Source: Selenomonadaceae bacterium (GTDB lineage Bacteria; Bacillota; Negativicutes; Selenomonadales; Selenomonadaceae). Taken from it: a stretch of 64,000 nt of DNA. The notes under the pieces are model-generated. The model ran no database searches. It had not been told where the DNA came from and saw only the letters and a list, made by a program, of their open reading frames with translations. The translations under genes were made by a program, and so were the position numbers. This document shows, piece by piece, positions 18,995 to 26,844 of the stretch. The stretch lies in the NCBI GenBank assembly GCA_017535925.1, contig JAFXTD010000020.1, positions 1 through 64,000 of the forward strand. The letters run 5' to 3'. Positions within the stretch are counted from its first letter, which is position 1; every line of letters begins with the position of its first letter.

Positions 18995-19159
18995 TCAATT
19001 TTTACGACCGGACAACTTGCCGCCGTCAGTCGATTCTTTTTTGCGCGCTTCGGCTTGTTTGATTTTATCGCCGAGTTTTTTTATGCCGCCGGATTTTTCT
19101 TCTTCTTTCAAGTCACGAGCCAACTCTTTGAGCTTGCCCGCGATATTCGGTTTTGCCAT
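18995..19159 (-). CDS. Small Lys/Glu-rich protein of unknown function
   Basis: 54 residues starting MAKPNIAGKLKELARDLKEE. It is highly charged and largely helical, with no cysteine and no membrane segment. GAGG lies 8 nt before the ATG. A TTGACG-N17-TACAGT promoter lies just upstream, sharing its -35 region with the divergent CsoR-type repressor gene. The terminator directly follows the stop. A longer upstream extension would read through the promoter and is unlikely. Function unknown; the shared promoter region suggests co-control with the repressor. Confidence 0.55.
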   Translation of the reverse strand: MAKPNIAGKLKELARDLKEEEKSGGIKKLGDKIKQAEARKKESTDGGKLSGRKN

Positions 19160-19177
19160 ATCAATCACCTCGCGGCA

Positions 19178-19222
19178 ACTGTAACAAATTTTCTTGACGC
19201 CGTCAATCGTATGAAATAAAAT
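19178..19222. promoter_or_regulatory. Divergent promoters sharing one palindromic -35 region
   Basis: Plus strand: TTGACG (19194-19199), 17 bp, TAAAAT (19217-19222), for the CsoR-type gene. Minus strand: TTGACG (19206-19201), 17 bp, TACAGT (19183-19178), for the 54-aa gene. The two -35 boxes form the palindrome TTGACGCCGTCAA. A repressor bound here would control both genes. Confidence 0.6.
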
Positions 19223-19247
19223 TTCAAAAAAATTTCGGAGGAAAGTC

Positions 19248-19556
19248 ATGCACGAACACGAACTCGAAGACGGCACGATAATTCGCCACACACACACGCA
19301 CACGCAAACCAAAGCAGTTTTGAATCGCATGGCGCGGCTTATCGGGCATTTGCAATCTACAAAGAGAATGATTGAGGACGGGCGCGACTGCAGCGAAATT
19401 TTGATTCAACTGTCAGCCGTCGACGCCGCGATTAAAGCCGTCGGGCGAATCATTTTGAAAGACCACATTGAGCATTGCATCGTTGACGCGGTAAAGACCG
19501 GCGACACTTCCGAGATTGATAAGCTCAACAAAGCCATCGAACAATTTATTCGTTGA
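19248..19556 (+). CDS. CsoR/FrmR-family metal- or thiol-sensing repressor
   Basis: 102 residues. The DUF156 all-helical fold is recognisable from NRMARLIGHLQSTKRMIEDG, the first ligand Cys in RDCSEIL, and the His and Cys of LKDHIEHCIVDAV. That Cys-His-Cys set matches CsoR (Cu(I)) and FrmR (formaldehyde) proteins. The N terminus is His-rich (HEHE, then HTHTHTQ) and is partly encoded by a (CA)n run near 19287-19303; such extensions suggest extra metal binding, perhaps nickel or cobalt. GGAGG precedes the ATG. It is divergent from the 54-aa gene, the only obvious local target. The 3' end overlaps convergent tcdA by 11 bp. Confidence 0.85.
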   Translation: MHEHELEDGTIIRHTHTHTQTKAVLNRMARLIGHLQSTKRMIEDGRDCSEILIQLSAVDAAIKAVGRIILKDHIEHCIVDAVKTGDTSEIDKLNKAIEQFIR

Positions 19557-20244
19557 GCAAATCTTTGACGACCTCGCCTGCCAAAATCAATCCCGCGACC
19601 GACGGGACAAACGCGACGCTTGAAATAATTCCTAATTCCTCATTCCTAATTCCTAATTGCTTTTTCGGTGCCTCGTCAGACCAAACGACTTTCAAATTTT
19701 TTATGCCGCGCAGTTTCAGTTGCTTGCGCATGATTTTTGCGACGGGGTCTGTCGTCGTTTGAAAAATATCCGAAACCTTAAAGCGTGTCGGGTCAAGTTT
19801 GTTGCCCGCGCCCATGCTCGAAATAATTTTTATCCCGCGCCGAACACACTCCTCGACCAAAAAAATTTTCGCGGTCAAAGTGTCAATCGCGTCGACGACG
19901 TAATCATATCGGCAAATAAAAAAATCGTCGACGACTTCCGCCGGCAAAAAAAATTTCTGAATAGTATCGACCTGCGCGGCGGGATTTATGTCAAGAATTC
20001 TTTCGCGCATGACTTCGACTTTCGACTTGCCGACCGTCGAGGTCAGCGCGTGAATTTGTCGATTGATATTCGTCGCGTCGATGTTGTCCTTGTCAATCAA
20101 AATCAAATGCCCGATGCCCGAACGCGCCAATGCCTCGACAGCGAACGAACCGACGCCGCCCACTCCGAAGATTGCAACCGTCGCCGCATTGAGCTTTGAA
20201 AAATTTTCCTCGCCGATTAAAAGCTTGAGCCGTTGAAATTTCAT
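19546..20244 (-). CDS. tcdA: TcdA-like tRNA threonylcarbamoyladenosine dehydratase (ThiF/MoeB fold)
   Basis: 232 residues. An E1-like adenylating domain is shown by VAIFGVGGVGSFAVEALARSG, the ATP-binding DKDNIDATNINRQ and VVDAIDTLTAK. The C-terminal FVPSVAGLILAGEVVKDL is typical of the CsdL/TcdA family, which cyclises t6A37 in tRNA to ct6A. In the usually variable loop before this segment, a heptad repeat (19627-19659) encodes QLGIRNEELGI in frame. The start ATG overlaps the ftsZ stop (ATGA), so translation is coupled. The t6A genes tsaE and tsaB lie upstream in the same operon, consistent with this role. Confidence 0.88.
   Translation of the reverse strand: MKFQRLKLLIGEENFSKLNAATVAIFGVGGVGSFAVEALARSGIGHLILIDKDNIDATNINRQIHALTSTVGKSKVEVMRERILDINPAAQVDTIQKFFLPAEVVDDFFICRYDYVVDAIDTLTAKIFLVEECVRRGIKIISSMGAGNKLDPTRFKVSDIFQTTTDPVAKIMRKQLKLRGIKNLKVVWSDEAPKKQLGIRNEELGIISSVAFVPSVAGLILAGEVVKDLLNE
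19627..19659 (-). repeat. In-frame AATTCCT heptad array inside tcdA
   Basis: About four AATTCCT/CATTCCT heptads encode LGIRNEELGI near residues 196-207 of TcdA. The unit matches the noncoding heptads at 8078-8113, 8937-8969 and 23950-23980. Confidence 0.8.
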
Positions 20245-21422
20245 TTTGGGTCACGCGGACGGAAAGTGAACGTCGGCATTTGGAAATTGCTTTGCGGCGG
20301 AGGCGGAGGCTTGGGTGCCTCGAAGTTGAATCCCTTCGACACGGTGACGGTTGACTTGGGAGCTTCGACAACGGGAGACTTGAGCGCGAGGCTGTCCGCG
20401 AAATCCGTCGCGATAATCGTCGCTTGAATCATGCCGTTCATACTCTTATCAATGACCGTGCCCAGAATAATATTTACGTCGTCTTCGGTCTGGCTGAAGA
20501 TGTAACTTGCGGCGGCGTTTACGTCGTGAATCGGGAGCGTCTCGTCGCCCGTGATATTCAAAATAATTCCGCGTGCACCTTTCAAAGATTTGTCAATCAG
20601 CGGACTTTGAATCGCTTCTTGCACAGCCTTAACCGCGCTGATATTGCTTCTGCCGATACCCAAAATCGCATCGCTTGATTCGCTTTGTCGGAAAATCGTC
20701 GTCATGTCAGCGAAGTCAACATTAATCACGCCGATTGTGAGAATCAGTTCGGCAACGCAACGAATCGCCTGCCGCAAGACCGAATCCGCCGCGTGAAAGG
20801 CATCGACCATAGAAATATCTTTGTTTTCGGGGAGCTTCATAAGGTTATCGTTCTTGACGACAATCAGCGCGTCCATATACGACTGCATACGAACGATACC
20901 CTCGTTGGCAATGCGTTGCTTGCGTCGACCTTCGAAACTGAAAGGAACAGTGACAACCCCGACAGTCAACATGCCCAGTTCTTTGGCAAGACGTGCCACA
21001 ACGGGAGCCGCGCCCGTGCCGGTGCCGCCGCCCATGCCTGCCGTAATAAAAATCATGTCCGCGCCGACCATCATGTCTTTCAAGCGTTCGGAATCATTTC
21101 GGGCAGCCTGTTCGCCGAGTTCGACTCTGCCGCCGGTGCCGCGCCCTTTTGTCAGTTGTTCGCCGATTTGTACCGTTTTGATTTTGTCGAGATTGGAAAA
21201 GCTCAACGCGTGCGAATCGGTATTGACCGCAACCAACTCAATTTCCAAAAAATCGCTTTCGGCAATTCGTGTCAAGACGCTGTTGCCGCCGCCGCCCACG
21301 CCGAAAACTTTTATCGTGACGAGGGCTTTTTTTATTGCCGCATCGTCTTGAGCTTTTTGTTTCTCCTTGTTAAGGCGAAGTTTTTTCAACGCCTCCTTGA
21401 TAGCCGCATCATTAGCCCCCAT
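20241..21422 (-). CDS. ftsZ: FtsZ-family cell division GTPase outside a dcw cluster
   Basis: 393 residues from the ATG at 21422 (AGAGGA 9 nt upstream; an in-frame TTG at 21440 overlaps that RBS). The GTPase core has KVFGVGGGGNSV (38-49), the tubulin signature GGGTGTG (131-137) and the catalytic T7 loop NVDFAD. The C terminus ends in QMPTFTFRPR, resembling the conserved FtsZ tail that binds FtsA/ZipA-type partners. A 36-residue Lys/Ala-rich extension precedes the core. The gene is not beside ftsA or mur genes but between an EamA transporter and tcdA, so it may be a second FtsZ or a relocated one. Many core positions differ from common FtsZ (for example IGEQLTKGRGTGGRVE). Confidence 0.9.
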   Translation of the reverse strand: MGANDAAIKEALKKLRLNKEKQKAQDDAAIKKALVTIKVFGVGGGGNSVLTRIAESDFLEIELVAVNTDSHALSFSNLDKIKTVQIGEQLTKGRGTGGRVELGEQAARNDSERLKDMMVGADMIFITAGMGGGTGTGAAPVVARLAKELGMLTVGVVTVPFSFEGRRKQRIANEGIVRMQSYMDALIVVKNDNLMKLPENKDISMVDAFHAADSVLRQAIRCVAELILTIGVINVDFADMTTIFRQSESSDAILGIGRSNISAVKAVQEAIQSPLIDKSLKGARGIILNITGDETLPIHDVNAAASYIFSQTEDDVNIILGTVIDKSMNGMIQATIIATDFADSLALKSPVVEAPKSTVTVSKGFNFEAPKPPPPPQSNFQMPTFTFRPRDPK

Positions 21423-21486
21423 ATGTTTCGTTCCTCTCAAAAAATATTTTTCGTTGACTTCGACGCGTCAAAAATTTTTCCTTCAT

Positions 21487-22365
21487 TTACAAGCTCTTTT
21501 TGATAAGTGACCATTGCGTCGCAAGCATACCGATTAACATTAACACGCAACCGAAAATTTCTCGTGCGCTCATGATTTCGTTCAGGAAGAACCAACCCGC
21601 CAATGCTCCGAAGATTGCCTCGAAACTCATTACGATTGCTGCCGTCGAAGGGTCGGCGTATTTTTGTCCGTAAAGTTGCAACGTGAACGCAATGCCCGAA
21701 CTCATCACGCCGCCGTAGAATATCGGAAACCATGCGTCGAACATTGCGGATAAATTCGGCTCCTCAAAAGCGAACATTGCCACCGAACTCAAAATCAGCG
21801 TCATGAAAACTTGTGCGGCGGACATTTCGATAACGTCGACTCTGTTTGCAAATTTGTCCGCCATTAAAATGTGAGCCGTCCAGAAAAACGCGCCGGCAAA
21901 AAGTATCGCGTCGCCGAGCTGAACCGAAAAGCCCTCGCCGACCGCCAAAAGATACAAGCCGACGATTGCCAAGCCCGCGCCGATAAAATTTTCACGCCGA
22001 ATCACTTTGCCCAAAAGTTTTGCTCCGAGCGGAACAAAGACGATATAAAGGCACGTGATAAACGCCGCCTTGCCCGCCGTCGAATACTGCAGGGCGATTT
22101 GTTGCATTGAGCTTGCGATAAACAATACGACGCCGATTATCAAACCGATTGCAAAGCCTCGCCGATAATTTTTTTGTCGACGTTCAACCGCACGACTTTT
22201 GCGTGTGAAAATCAACAAGACCAGAAGAGACAGGAAGCCGATTAAATATCTGCCCGCCGCGTAGCTGAAAGGCTCCAATCCGTACATGCCGGTCAGTTGC
22301 GCAACGAAAGTTGTTCCCCAAAAAAACGCCGCGCCCAAGAGCATCAGCGTTCCTTTTATCTGCAT
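21487..22365 (-). CDS. EamA-family (DMT superfamily) transporter
   Basis: 292 residues with about ten hydrophobic segments in two EamA halves; the first begins LMLLGAAFFWGTTFVAQ and the second near ILFAGAFFWTAHIL. DMT transporters export or take up small metabolites such as amino acids or nucleosides. Substrate unknown. AAGGAAG precedes the ATG; it lies 13 bp after rimI and 64 bp before ftsZ on the same strand. Confidence 0.88.
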   Translation of the reverse strand: MQIKGTLMLLGAAFFWGTTFVAQLTGMYGLEPFSYAAGRYLIGFLSLLVLLIFTRKSRAVERRQKNYRRGFAIGLIIGVVLFIASSMQQIALQYSTAGKAAFITCLYIVFVPLGAKLLGKVIRRENFIGAGLAIVGLYLLAVGEGFSVQLGDAILFAGAFFWTAHILMADKFANRVDVIEMSAAQVFMTLILSSVAMFAFEEPNLSAMFDAWFPIFYGGVMSSGIAFTLQLYGQKYADPSTAAIVMSFEAIFGALAGWFFLNEIMSAREIFGCVLMLIGMLATQWSLIKKSL

Positions 22366-22378
22366 GAAAATTTCCTTC

Positions 22379-22828
22379 CTACAATTTGGTGTTCCACATA
22401 ATCAAAGCGTCTTCGCCGTTGTCGAGGTAGTAGCCCTTGCGCCGCCCGACGCTTTTCAATCCGAAGCTTTCATAAAGTTTAATCGCTGCCGTATTGCTGG
22501 GACGAACTTCCAAAGTTATCGCAGTTGCTCCTCGAAGTTTGACGGCTTTAATCAGTTCGCCGAAAAGAAGCGTGCCGATACCTTGCCCGCGATATTCCGG
22601 CTTGACGGCAACGCTCATGACTTCCGCCTGATTGAAGGAAACCCACGCGCCCGCATATGCAATAATTTTTCCGTCAAGTTCGCCGACGATATAAGTTGCC
22701 AATTCGTTCTTTGCCTCGTGCCAAAAATCTTCGCGGCTCCAAGGCATGACAAAACTTTTTGATTCGATTGCGGCAACGGCGTCCGCGTCGTCTTGTATCA
22801 TTGCTCGGAAGGTGAGTTTCTTGTCCAT
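22379..22828 (-). CDS. rimI: RimI-like ribosomal protein S18 N-alpha-acetyltransferase
   Basis: 149 residues. GNAT fold with the acetyl-CoA motif EYRGQGIGTLLF, and MSVAVKPEYRG and EVRPSNTAAIKLYESFGF-type segments typical of RimI. Its place beside tsaB and tsaE is the usual RimI neighbourhood. The 5' end overlaps the upstream GNAT gene by 31 bp in another frame. Confidence 0.88.
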   Translation of the reverse strand: MDKKLTFRAMIQDDADAVAAIESKSFVMPWSREDFWHEAKNELATYIVGELDGKIIAYAGAWVSFNQAEVMSVAVKPEYRGQGIGTLLFGELIKAVKLRGATAITLEVRPSNTAAIKLYESFGLKSVGRRKGYYLDNGEDALIMWNTKL

Positions 22829-23307
22829 TGTCTTTCCACCATCAAATACATTGCCGCTTGTTCGGGATATTCTTCGGGAAGGCTCCGATACTTGAAGCCG
22901 AAGCGTTTGTAAAATTCGATTGCGGGCGTGTTAGCGGGGTGAACGTTCAAGTAAACCGATTTGACTCCGATATCTGCAAGCGTGTCGATTAGTTTTGTAA
23001 AAAGTTCCGTGCCGATTCCCCGACCATGATAATTCGGGTCGACGGCAACGATTTCAACATAAGCGTTTTTCTTTTCGGCTTCGTAGTAGTCCTCGTAAAA
23101 TTCGGCAACTCTCGCGCCCGCGCAAGCTGCAATTTTTCCGTCAACTTCCGCAACGAAAAATCTGTGCCTCCAACTCCACGCGGCATCTTCAAGAAATTTT
23201 CGACGCGGCGCACCGTGTTTGCCGAAACATTTTTTGCAAACGGCGGCAGCTTCTTTGGCGTCTTCCGTTTTCATTTCTCGGACGATAAATTGTGTCGTTT
23301 CTCCCAA
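22798..23307 (-). CDS. GNAT family N-acetyltransferase
   Basis: 169 residues. The acetyl-CoA motif DPNYHGRGIGTELF and the NVHPANTPAIEFYKRFGF segment give a clear GNAT call. It looks like a diverged RimI duplicate inserted between tsaB and rimI, overlapping both (37 bp and 31 bp). The N-terminal segment AVCKKCFGKHGAPRRKF is unlike RimI, so the substrate is probably different. The TTG at 23307 follows GGAGG by only 4 nt; a downstream start is possible. Confidence 0.85.
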   Translation of the reverse strand: MGETTQFIVREMKTEDAKEAAAVCKKCFGKHGAPRRKFLEDAAWSWRHRFFVAEVDGKIAACAGARVAEFYEDYYEAEKKNAYVEIVAVDPNYHGRGIGTELFTKLIDTLADIGVKSVYLNVHPANTPAIEFYKRFGFKYRSLPEEYPEQAAMYLMVERQWTRNSPSEQ

Positions 23308-23951
23308 AGTTCCTCCGCCTCCGAACGCCTGACATAGAGCGGTTCCAAATTCATCACGTTATCGAATTTTTTTAAATCCTCTGCGCACAACGCAACGCTT
23401 GAGGCTCGCGGCATTTTCAAATTCGGCGGGGCAAGTCTCACGTTCGGCGGCAACGGAATTTTTATTTTGTGCAAGACATCTCCGCACAAAAAAATTTTTC
23501 CGTCAACTTTTTCCAAATTCGCAATCGCCTCGTCTATCGGCTTGACTTCCAAATCAGACAGCGGCAAAAAATTTTCGAACAGTTGACAATACGCACGATT
23601 TTTTTGCGCGTCAATCAGCGGCAAAACTTTTGCGTTCGGAAAGTTGTAAGACAGAGCCTGCAGGGTCGGTACGCCGATTATTTTTATTCCCCAAGCATAA
23701 GCCAAAGCCTTCGCCGTCGCCAAACCGATTCGCAAGCCCGTGAACGAGCCGGGACCTATGCTCACTGCCACCGCATCCAAATTTTTGAACGCGCCGGAAA
23801 TTTTTATGACTTCCTCGACTTGCGGCATGAGCGTTTCCGAAAAACTTTGCGGCGATTCGCGCAGACTTTCCGCCAAAATTTTTCCTTCAAAAATCACTGC
23901 AACGGAAGCCGCCCGCGTCGAAGTTTCAATCCCCAAAATCTTCAAAGTCAT
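23271..23951 (-). CDS. tsaB: TsaB, tRNA threonylcarbamoylation complex subunit
   Basis: 226 residues. ILGIETSTRAASVAV (4-18) and SIGPGSFTGLRIGLATAKAL are the ASKHA-fold hallmarks of TsaB. With TsaD, TsaE and TsaC it makes t6A37 in ANN-decoding tRNAs. tsaD is not in the window. The region upstream (23950-23983) is a heptad array that also carries the only purine-rich RBS candidate, GGGA 7 nt before the ATG. Confidence 0.93.
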   Translation of the reverse strand: MTLKILGIETSTRAASVAVIFEGKILAESLRESPQSFSETLMPQVEEVIKISGAFKNLDAVAVSIGPGSFTGLRIGLATAKALAYAWGIKIIGVPTLQALSYNFPNAKVLPLIDAQKNRAYCQLFENFLPLSDLEVKPIDEAIANLEKVDGKIFLCGDVLHKIKIPLPPNVRLAPPNLKMPRASSVALCAEDLKKFDNVMNLEPLYVRRSEAEELWEKRHNLSSEK

Positions 23952-23983
23952 TCCTCATTCCCAATTACCAATTCCAAATTGCT
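23950..23983 (-). repeat. AATTCC-type heptad array between tsaE and tsaB
   Basis: CATTCCT, CATTCCC, AATTACC and AATTCCA units fill the whole 32-bp gap between the two genes and abut the tsaB start codon. Confidence 0.75.
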
Positions 23984-24478
23984 TTAATCATCTCCCGCAA
24001 CGAACTCTTCAAGCTCTTTGATAAAATCCTCGTGCTCCTCGCCGACGCAATCAAAAGTTATCCGCCGCATATTTTTGGAATCTTTGATTCGCTCAATTTT
24101 TATCACGACATAATCGTCGGGCAAGGCTTGAGGAAATTTTTCGGCCCACTCGATAAAAACAATTCCGTCGGGAAAATCGGTGTATTCGTAAAAGCCGATA
24201 TCCTCCAATTCGTCCTCGTTGTGCAAGCGATACAAATCGAAATGGACAATCGGGCAGAAACCTTCGTAGACGCTCATCAAGTTGAAAGTCGGGCTTGTGA
24301 CTTCGCCTTGAACGCCGAGTGTCCTTGCCATGCTCTGGACAAAAAGAGTTTTGCCCGCGCCCAAGCCGCCTTCCAAACAAATGACCGTACCTTCACGCAC
24401 ACGCTGTGCAACCTTCGCCGCCAATTTTACCGTCCCGTATGGGGACTGGGTTATGTGGGTAAACAAAATTTTCTTCAC
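23984..24478 (-). CDS. tsaE: TsaE, tRNA threonylcarbamoylation complex ATPase
   Basis: 164 residues. Walker A GGLGAGKTLF (about 38-47), SPTFNLMSVYEG and HFDLYRLHNEDELEDIGF are diagnostic. TsaE drives turnover of the TsaBD complex by ATP hydrolysis. The GTG at 24478 is taken as the start although GAGGA stands only 1 nt away. It is the first gene of a seven-gene minus operon ending with tcdA. Confidence 0.93.
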   Translation of the reverse strand: MKKILFTHITQSPYGTVKLAAKVAQRVREGTVICLEGGLGAGKTLFVQSMARTLGVQGEVTSPTFNLMSVYEGFCPIVHFDLYRLHNEDELEDIGFYEYTDFPDGIVFIEWAEKFPQALPDDYVVIKIERIKDSKNMRRITFDCVGEEHEDFIKELEEFVAGDD

Positions 24479-24620
24479 TCCTCAAAAAATTTTTCCCGTC
24501 CGAAATTTTTATTAAAACCCCAACCGCGCAGGATGGGGCAAACATTTTTAAATCGATAAGCGAAGTTTATCAGACGGCAAAAAATTTTTCAACATGCAAA
24601 CGGTTTTTGTTGCGATTATG

Positions 24621-24629
24621 TGTTAGAAT
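24621..24629 (+). promoter_or_regulatory. Extended -10 promoter for the 24663-29579 operon
   Basis: TGTTAGAAT, that is TGn followed by TAGAAT (24624-24629). No good -35 is present, as expected for extended -10 promoters. The rest of the 24479-24653 gap is AT-rich with a weak GATAA/TTATC hairpin near 24555-24575. Confidence 0.5.
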
Positions 24630-24662
24630 ACGCAAGTTAAAAATTTTTGGGAGATGATATTT

Positions 24663-25298
24663 TTGAAGGTCGAAGAAACTTTTTTCCGCGATATGTATCA
24701 TCAGATTTGCTTGTTGACGGACGCGGACTTGGCTCAAAAATTTTACGACATGCTCGAAATGGACGGCGAAAAACCCGACGGACTTTTGACGTACGGTTAC
24801 ATTGACAAAGAGGCGGGCTTCACGTTCAGCATTTTGGGCGGCGCGCAAACTTCGGGCGGGCGTCTGAAAATTTTTCCGATTAATTACAAGAAAGCGGCTT
24901 TGATTCGGCGAGGCGCGGCTGCGGAGTCCGACGTGAAAATTTTGACTGACGATTACGCGCTTGCCTTCCGCGACCGAATGGAAATGATTAACGACACTTA
25001 CGCCGTCGACGAGGCTTGCGAACGAACCCGCTACATTAAAAATCTTGATCCTTTCCGCCACCCGCATTATCCCGACGATGTTGTCGTTTACTTTTTGAGC
25101 AAAGACAGCAAGCCGGAACTTTTATGGGTGCGTTGCCTTTCGGTCGACGGAAAAATTTTGACGGGCAAACTTTTGAACGAACCCGCAAAAGATTTAGGCT
25201 GCCACGAAGGCGACGAAATAAAATTCGGCGTCGTGCAAGTCAATGATCAAAAAGTTCTGATTTATCTCCCGCCGGCGGAGGTCGACTCTCTTGCATAA
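24663..25298 (+). CDS. Conserved-looking protein of unknown function
   Basis: 211 residues, soluble, no signal peptide, membrane segment or motif I recognise. Segments such as [19 protein letters not shown] and [15 protein letters not shown] look like a compact alpha/beta protein. The start is probably TTG at 24663, with GGGAG 9 nt upstream; the ATG at 24654 touches that RBS. The 3' end overlaps the next gene by 8 bp, so it is translationally linked to the FAD enzyme and belongs to the envelope-type operon. Confidence 0.75.
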   Translation: MKVEETFFRDMYHQICLLTDADLAQKFYDMLEMDGEKPDGLLTYGYIDKEAGFTFSILGGAQTSGGRLKIFPINYKKAALIRRGAAAESDVKILTDDYALAFRDRMEMINDTYAVDEACERTRYIKNLDPFRHPHYPDDVVVYFLSKDSKPELLWVRCLSVDGKILTGKLLNEPAKDLGCHEGDEIKFGVVQVNDQKVLIYLPPAEVDSLA

Positions 25299-26844
25299 GA
25301 AAAACGCGATAATCATCGGCGCGGGACCTGCGGGCTTGACTGCCGCACATTATCTTTTGAAGTTCACCGACATAAGACCGATTGTCTTGGAGAAGGAAAA
25401 TTTTATCGGCGGCATTTCGCGTACAATGAATTTTGAAGGCAACCGCATGGATATCGGCGGGCACAGATTTTTTTCCAAAGACGAGGAAGTCCTCAAGCTC
25501 TGGAATGAACTCATGCCGGCTCAAGGCGCGCCCGCTTTCGACGACAAAATTTTACAGCGCGAATCTGTTTTGACGGATGGCGGAGTCAATCCCGAAGAAG
25601 TCGACGAAGTTTTTTTGAATCGGCGGCGCGTGTCCAGAATTTTTTACAACAAAAAATTTTTTTCCTACCCGATTTCGCTGAACTTGGAGACGATTAAAAA
25701 TCTCGGGCTCGGCGAAATGTTTTCAATCGGCACAAGTTTCCTCAAAGCTAAATTCAATCAACGCGAAGAGAAAACCCTCGAAGACTTCATGATTAATCGC
25801 TTCGGGCAAAAGCTCTACGAAACTTTTTTCCGCGATTACACGACCAAAGTTTGGGGACGAACGCCTCAACAAATCGGCGCGGATTGGGGTGCTCAACGAA
25901 TCAAAGGTCTTTCGCTCGGCAAAACCGTTTTGGATTTTTTCAAGAAGACTTTCGGCTCGAAGGAAGGCGCGGGCGAAACTTCTCTGATTGAAAGATTTTT
26001 TTATCCCAAGTTCGGGCCCGGTCAACTCTGGGAAAAATTGGCTGACGAAATAAAAAAAGGAGGCGGCGAAGTCCTCCAAAATTCCAAAGTCAAAAGTTTT
26101 CACGTCGACGCAAATAAAATTATAAAATCCGTCAAAGTCGAATCGGCTGCTGGTTTGTTGACTTTTCCCGCCGATTATTTTTTGTCAAGCATGCCGCTCG
26201 CCGAACTCGCCGAAGCTCTCGACGACGGATTGAACTTCCGCCAACTTCAAATTGCTCGCGGCTTGCCTTATCGCGATTTCATAACCGTCGGTTTGCTTGT
26301 CGATAAACTTCGCCTCAAAAACCTCACGAAGATTAAGACGCTCGGCAATATCGTTCCCGATTGCTGGATTTATATTCAAGAGCCGTCGGTCAAGCTCGGT
26401 CGCCTGCAAATTTTCAACAACTGGTCTCCGTACATGGTCGCCGACCCCGAAAATTCCGTGTGGCTCGGTCTGGAATATTTTTGCAACGAGGGCGATGACC
26501 TTTGGCAAATGAGCAGTCAAGACTTTATAAATTTCGCCGCCAAAGAATTGATTTCAATCGGCATTATCGAGGCGGCTGCCGTTCGTTCGGGCGTGCAAGT
26601 CAAAGTTCCGAAGGCTTACCCCGCCTACTTCGACACCTACGAAAATATTTCCGAACTTCGCGACGCGCTTGACGAAATTAAAAATCTTTACTGCATCGGG
26701 CGCAACGGTCAACACCGCTACAACAACATGGATCACAGCATGTTGACGGCGATTGCGGCGGTCTGCGCGATTGCCGGAAAATTTTCCAAGTCGGATGTTT
26801 GGAAAGTCAATGCCGAACAAACTTATCACGAGGAAAAAAAGTGA
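25291..26844 (+). CDS. FAD-dependent amine oxidase/UDP-galactopyranose mutase-like protein
   Basis: 517 residues. N-terminal FAD-binding motif [17 protein letters not shown] (about 7-23), then [13 protein letters not shown] and [13 protein letters not shown], as in the protoporphyrinogen-oxidase/UGM superfamily members found in polysaccharide loci. The central segment [19 protein letters not shown] and [13 protein letters not shown] is typical of that subgroup, and the C-terminal [15 protein letters not shown] is the second FAD contact. It may modify a nucleotide sugar or lipid. TTG start at 25291 with GGAGG 9 nt upstream. Confidence 0.82.
   Translation: MHKKNAIIIGAGPAGLTAAHYLLKFTDIRPIVLEKENFIGGISRTMNFEGNRMDIGGHRFFSKDEEVLKLWNELMPAQGAPAFDDKILQRESVLTDGGVNPEEVDEVFLNRRRVSRIFYNKKFFSYPISLNLETIKNLGLGEMFSIGTSFLKAKFNQREEKTLEDFMINRFGQKLYETFFRDYTTKVWGRTPQQIGADWGAQRIKGLSLGKTVLDFFKKTFGSKEGAGETSLIERFFYPKFGPGQLWEKLADEIKKGGGEVLQNSKVKSFHVDANKIIKSVKVESAAGLLTFPADYFLSSMPLAELAEALDDGLNFRQLQIARGLPYRDFITVGLLVDKLRLKNLTKIKTLGNIVPDCWIYIQEPSVKLGRLQIFNNWSPYMVADPENSVWLGLEYFCNEGDDLWQMSSQDFINFAAKELISIGIIEAAAVRSGVQVKVPKAYPAYFDTYENISELRDALDEIKNLYCIGRNGQHRYNNMDHSMLTAIAAVCAIAGKFSKSDVWKVNAEQTYHEEKK

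Noticed and set aside
18995-19330. 111-codon version of the small Lys-rich protein
   Set aside because: The extension crosses both promoters and the opposite-strand start of the CsoR-type gene; the 54-codon frame has a good RBS.
20685-21503. 272-codon frame on the plus strand
   Set aside because: Opposite strand of ftsZ with no family match.
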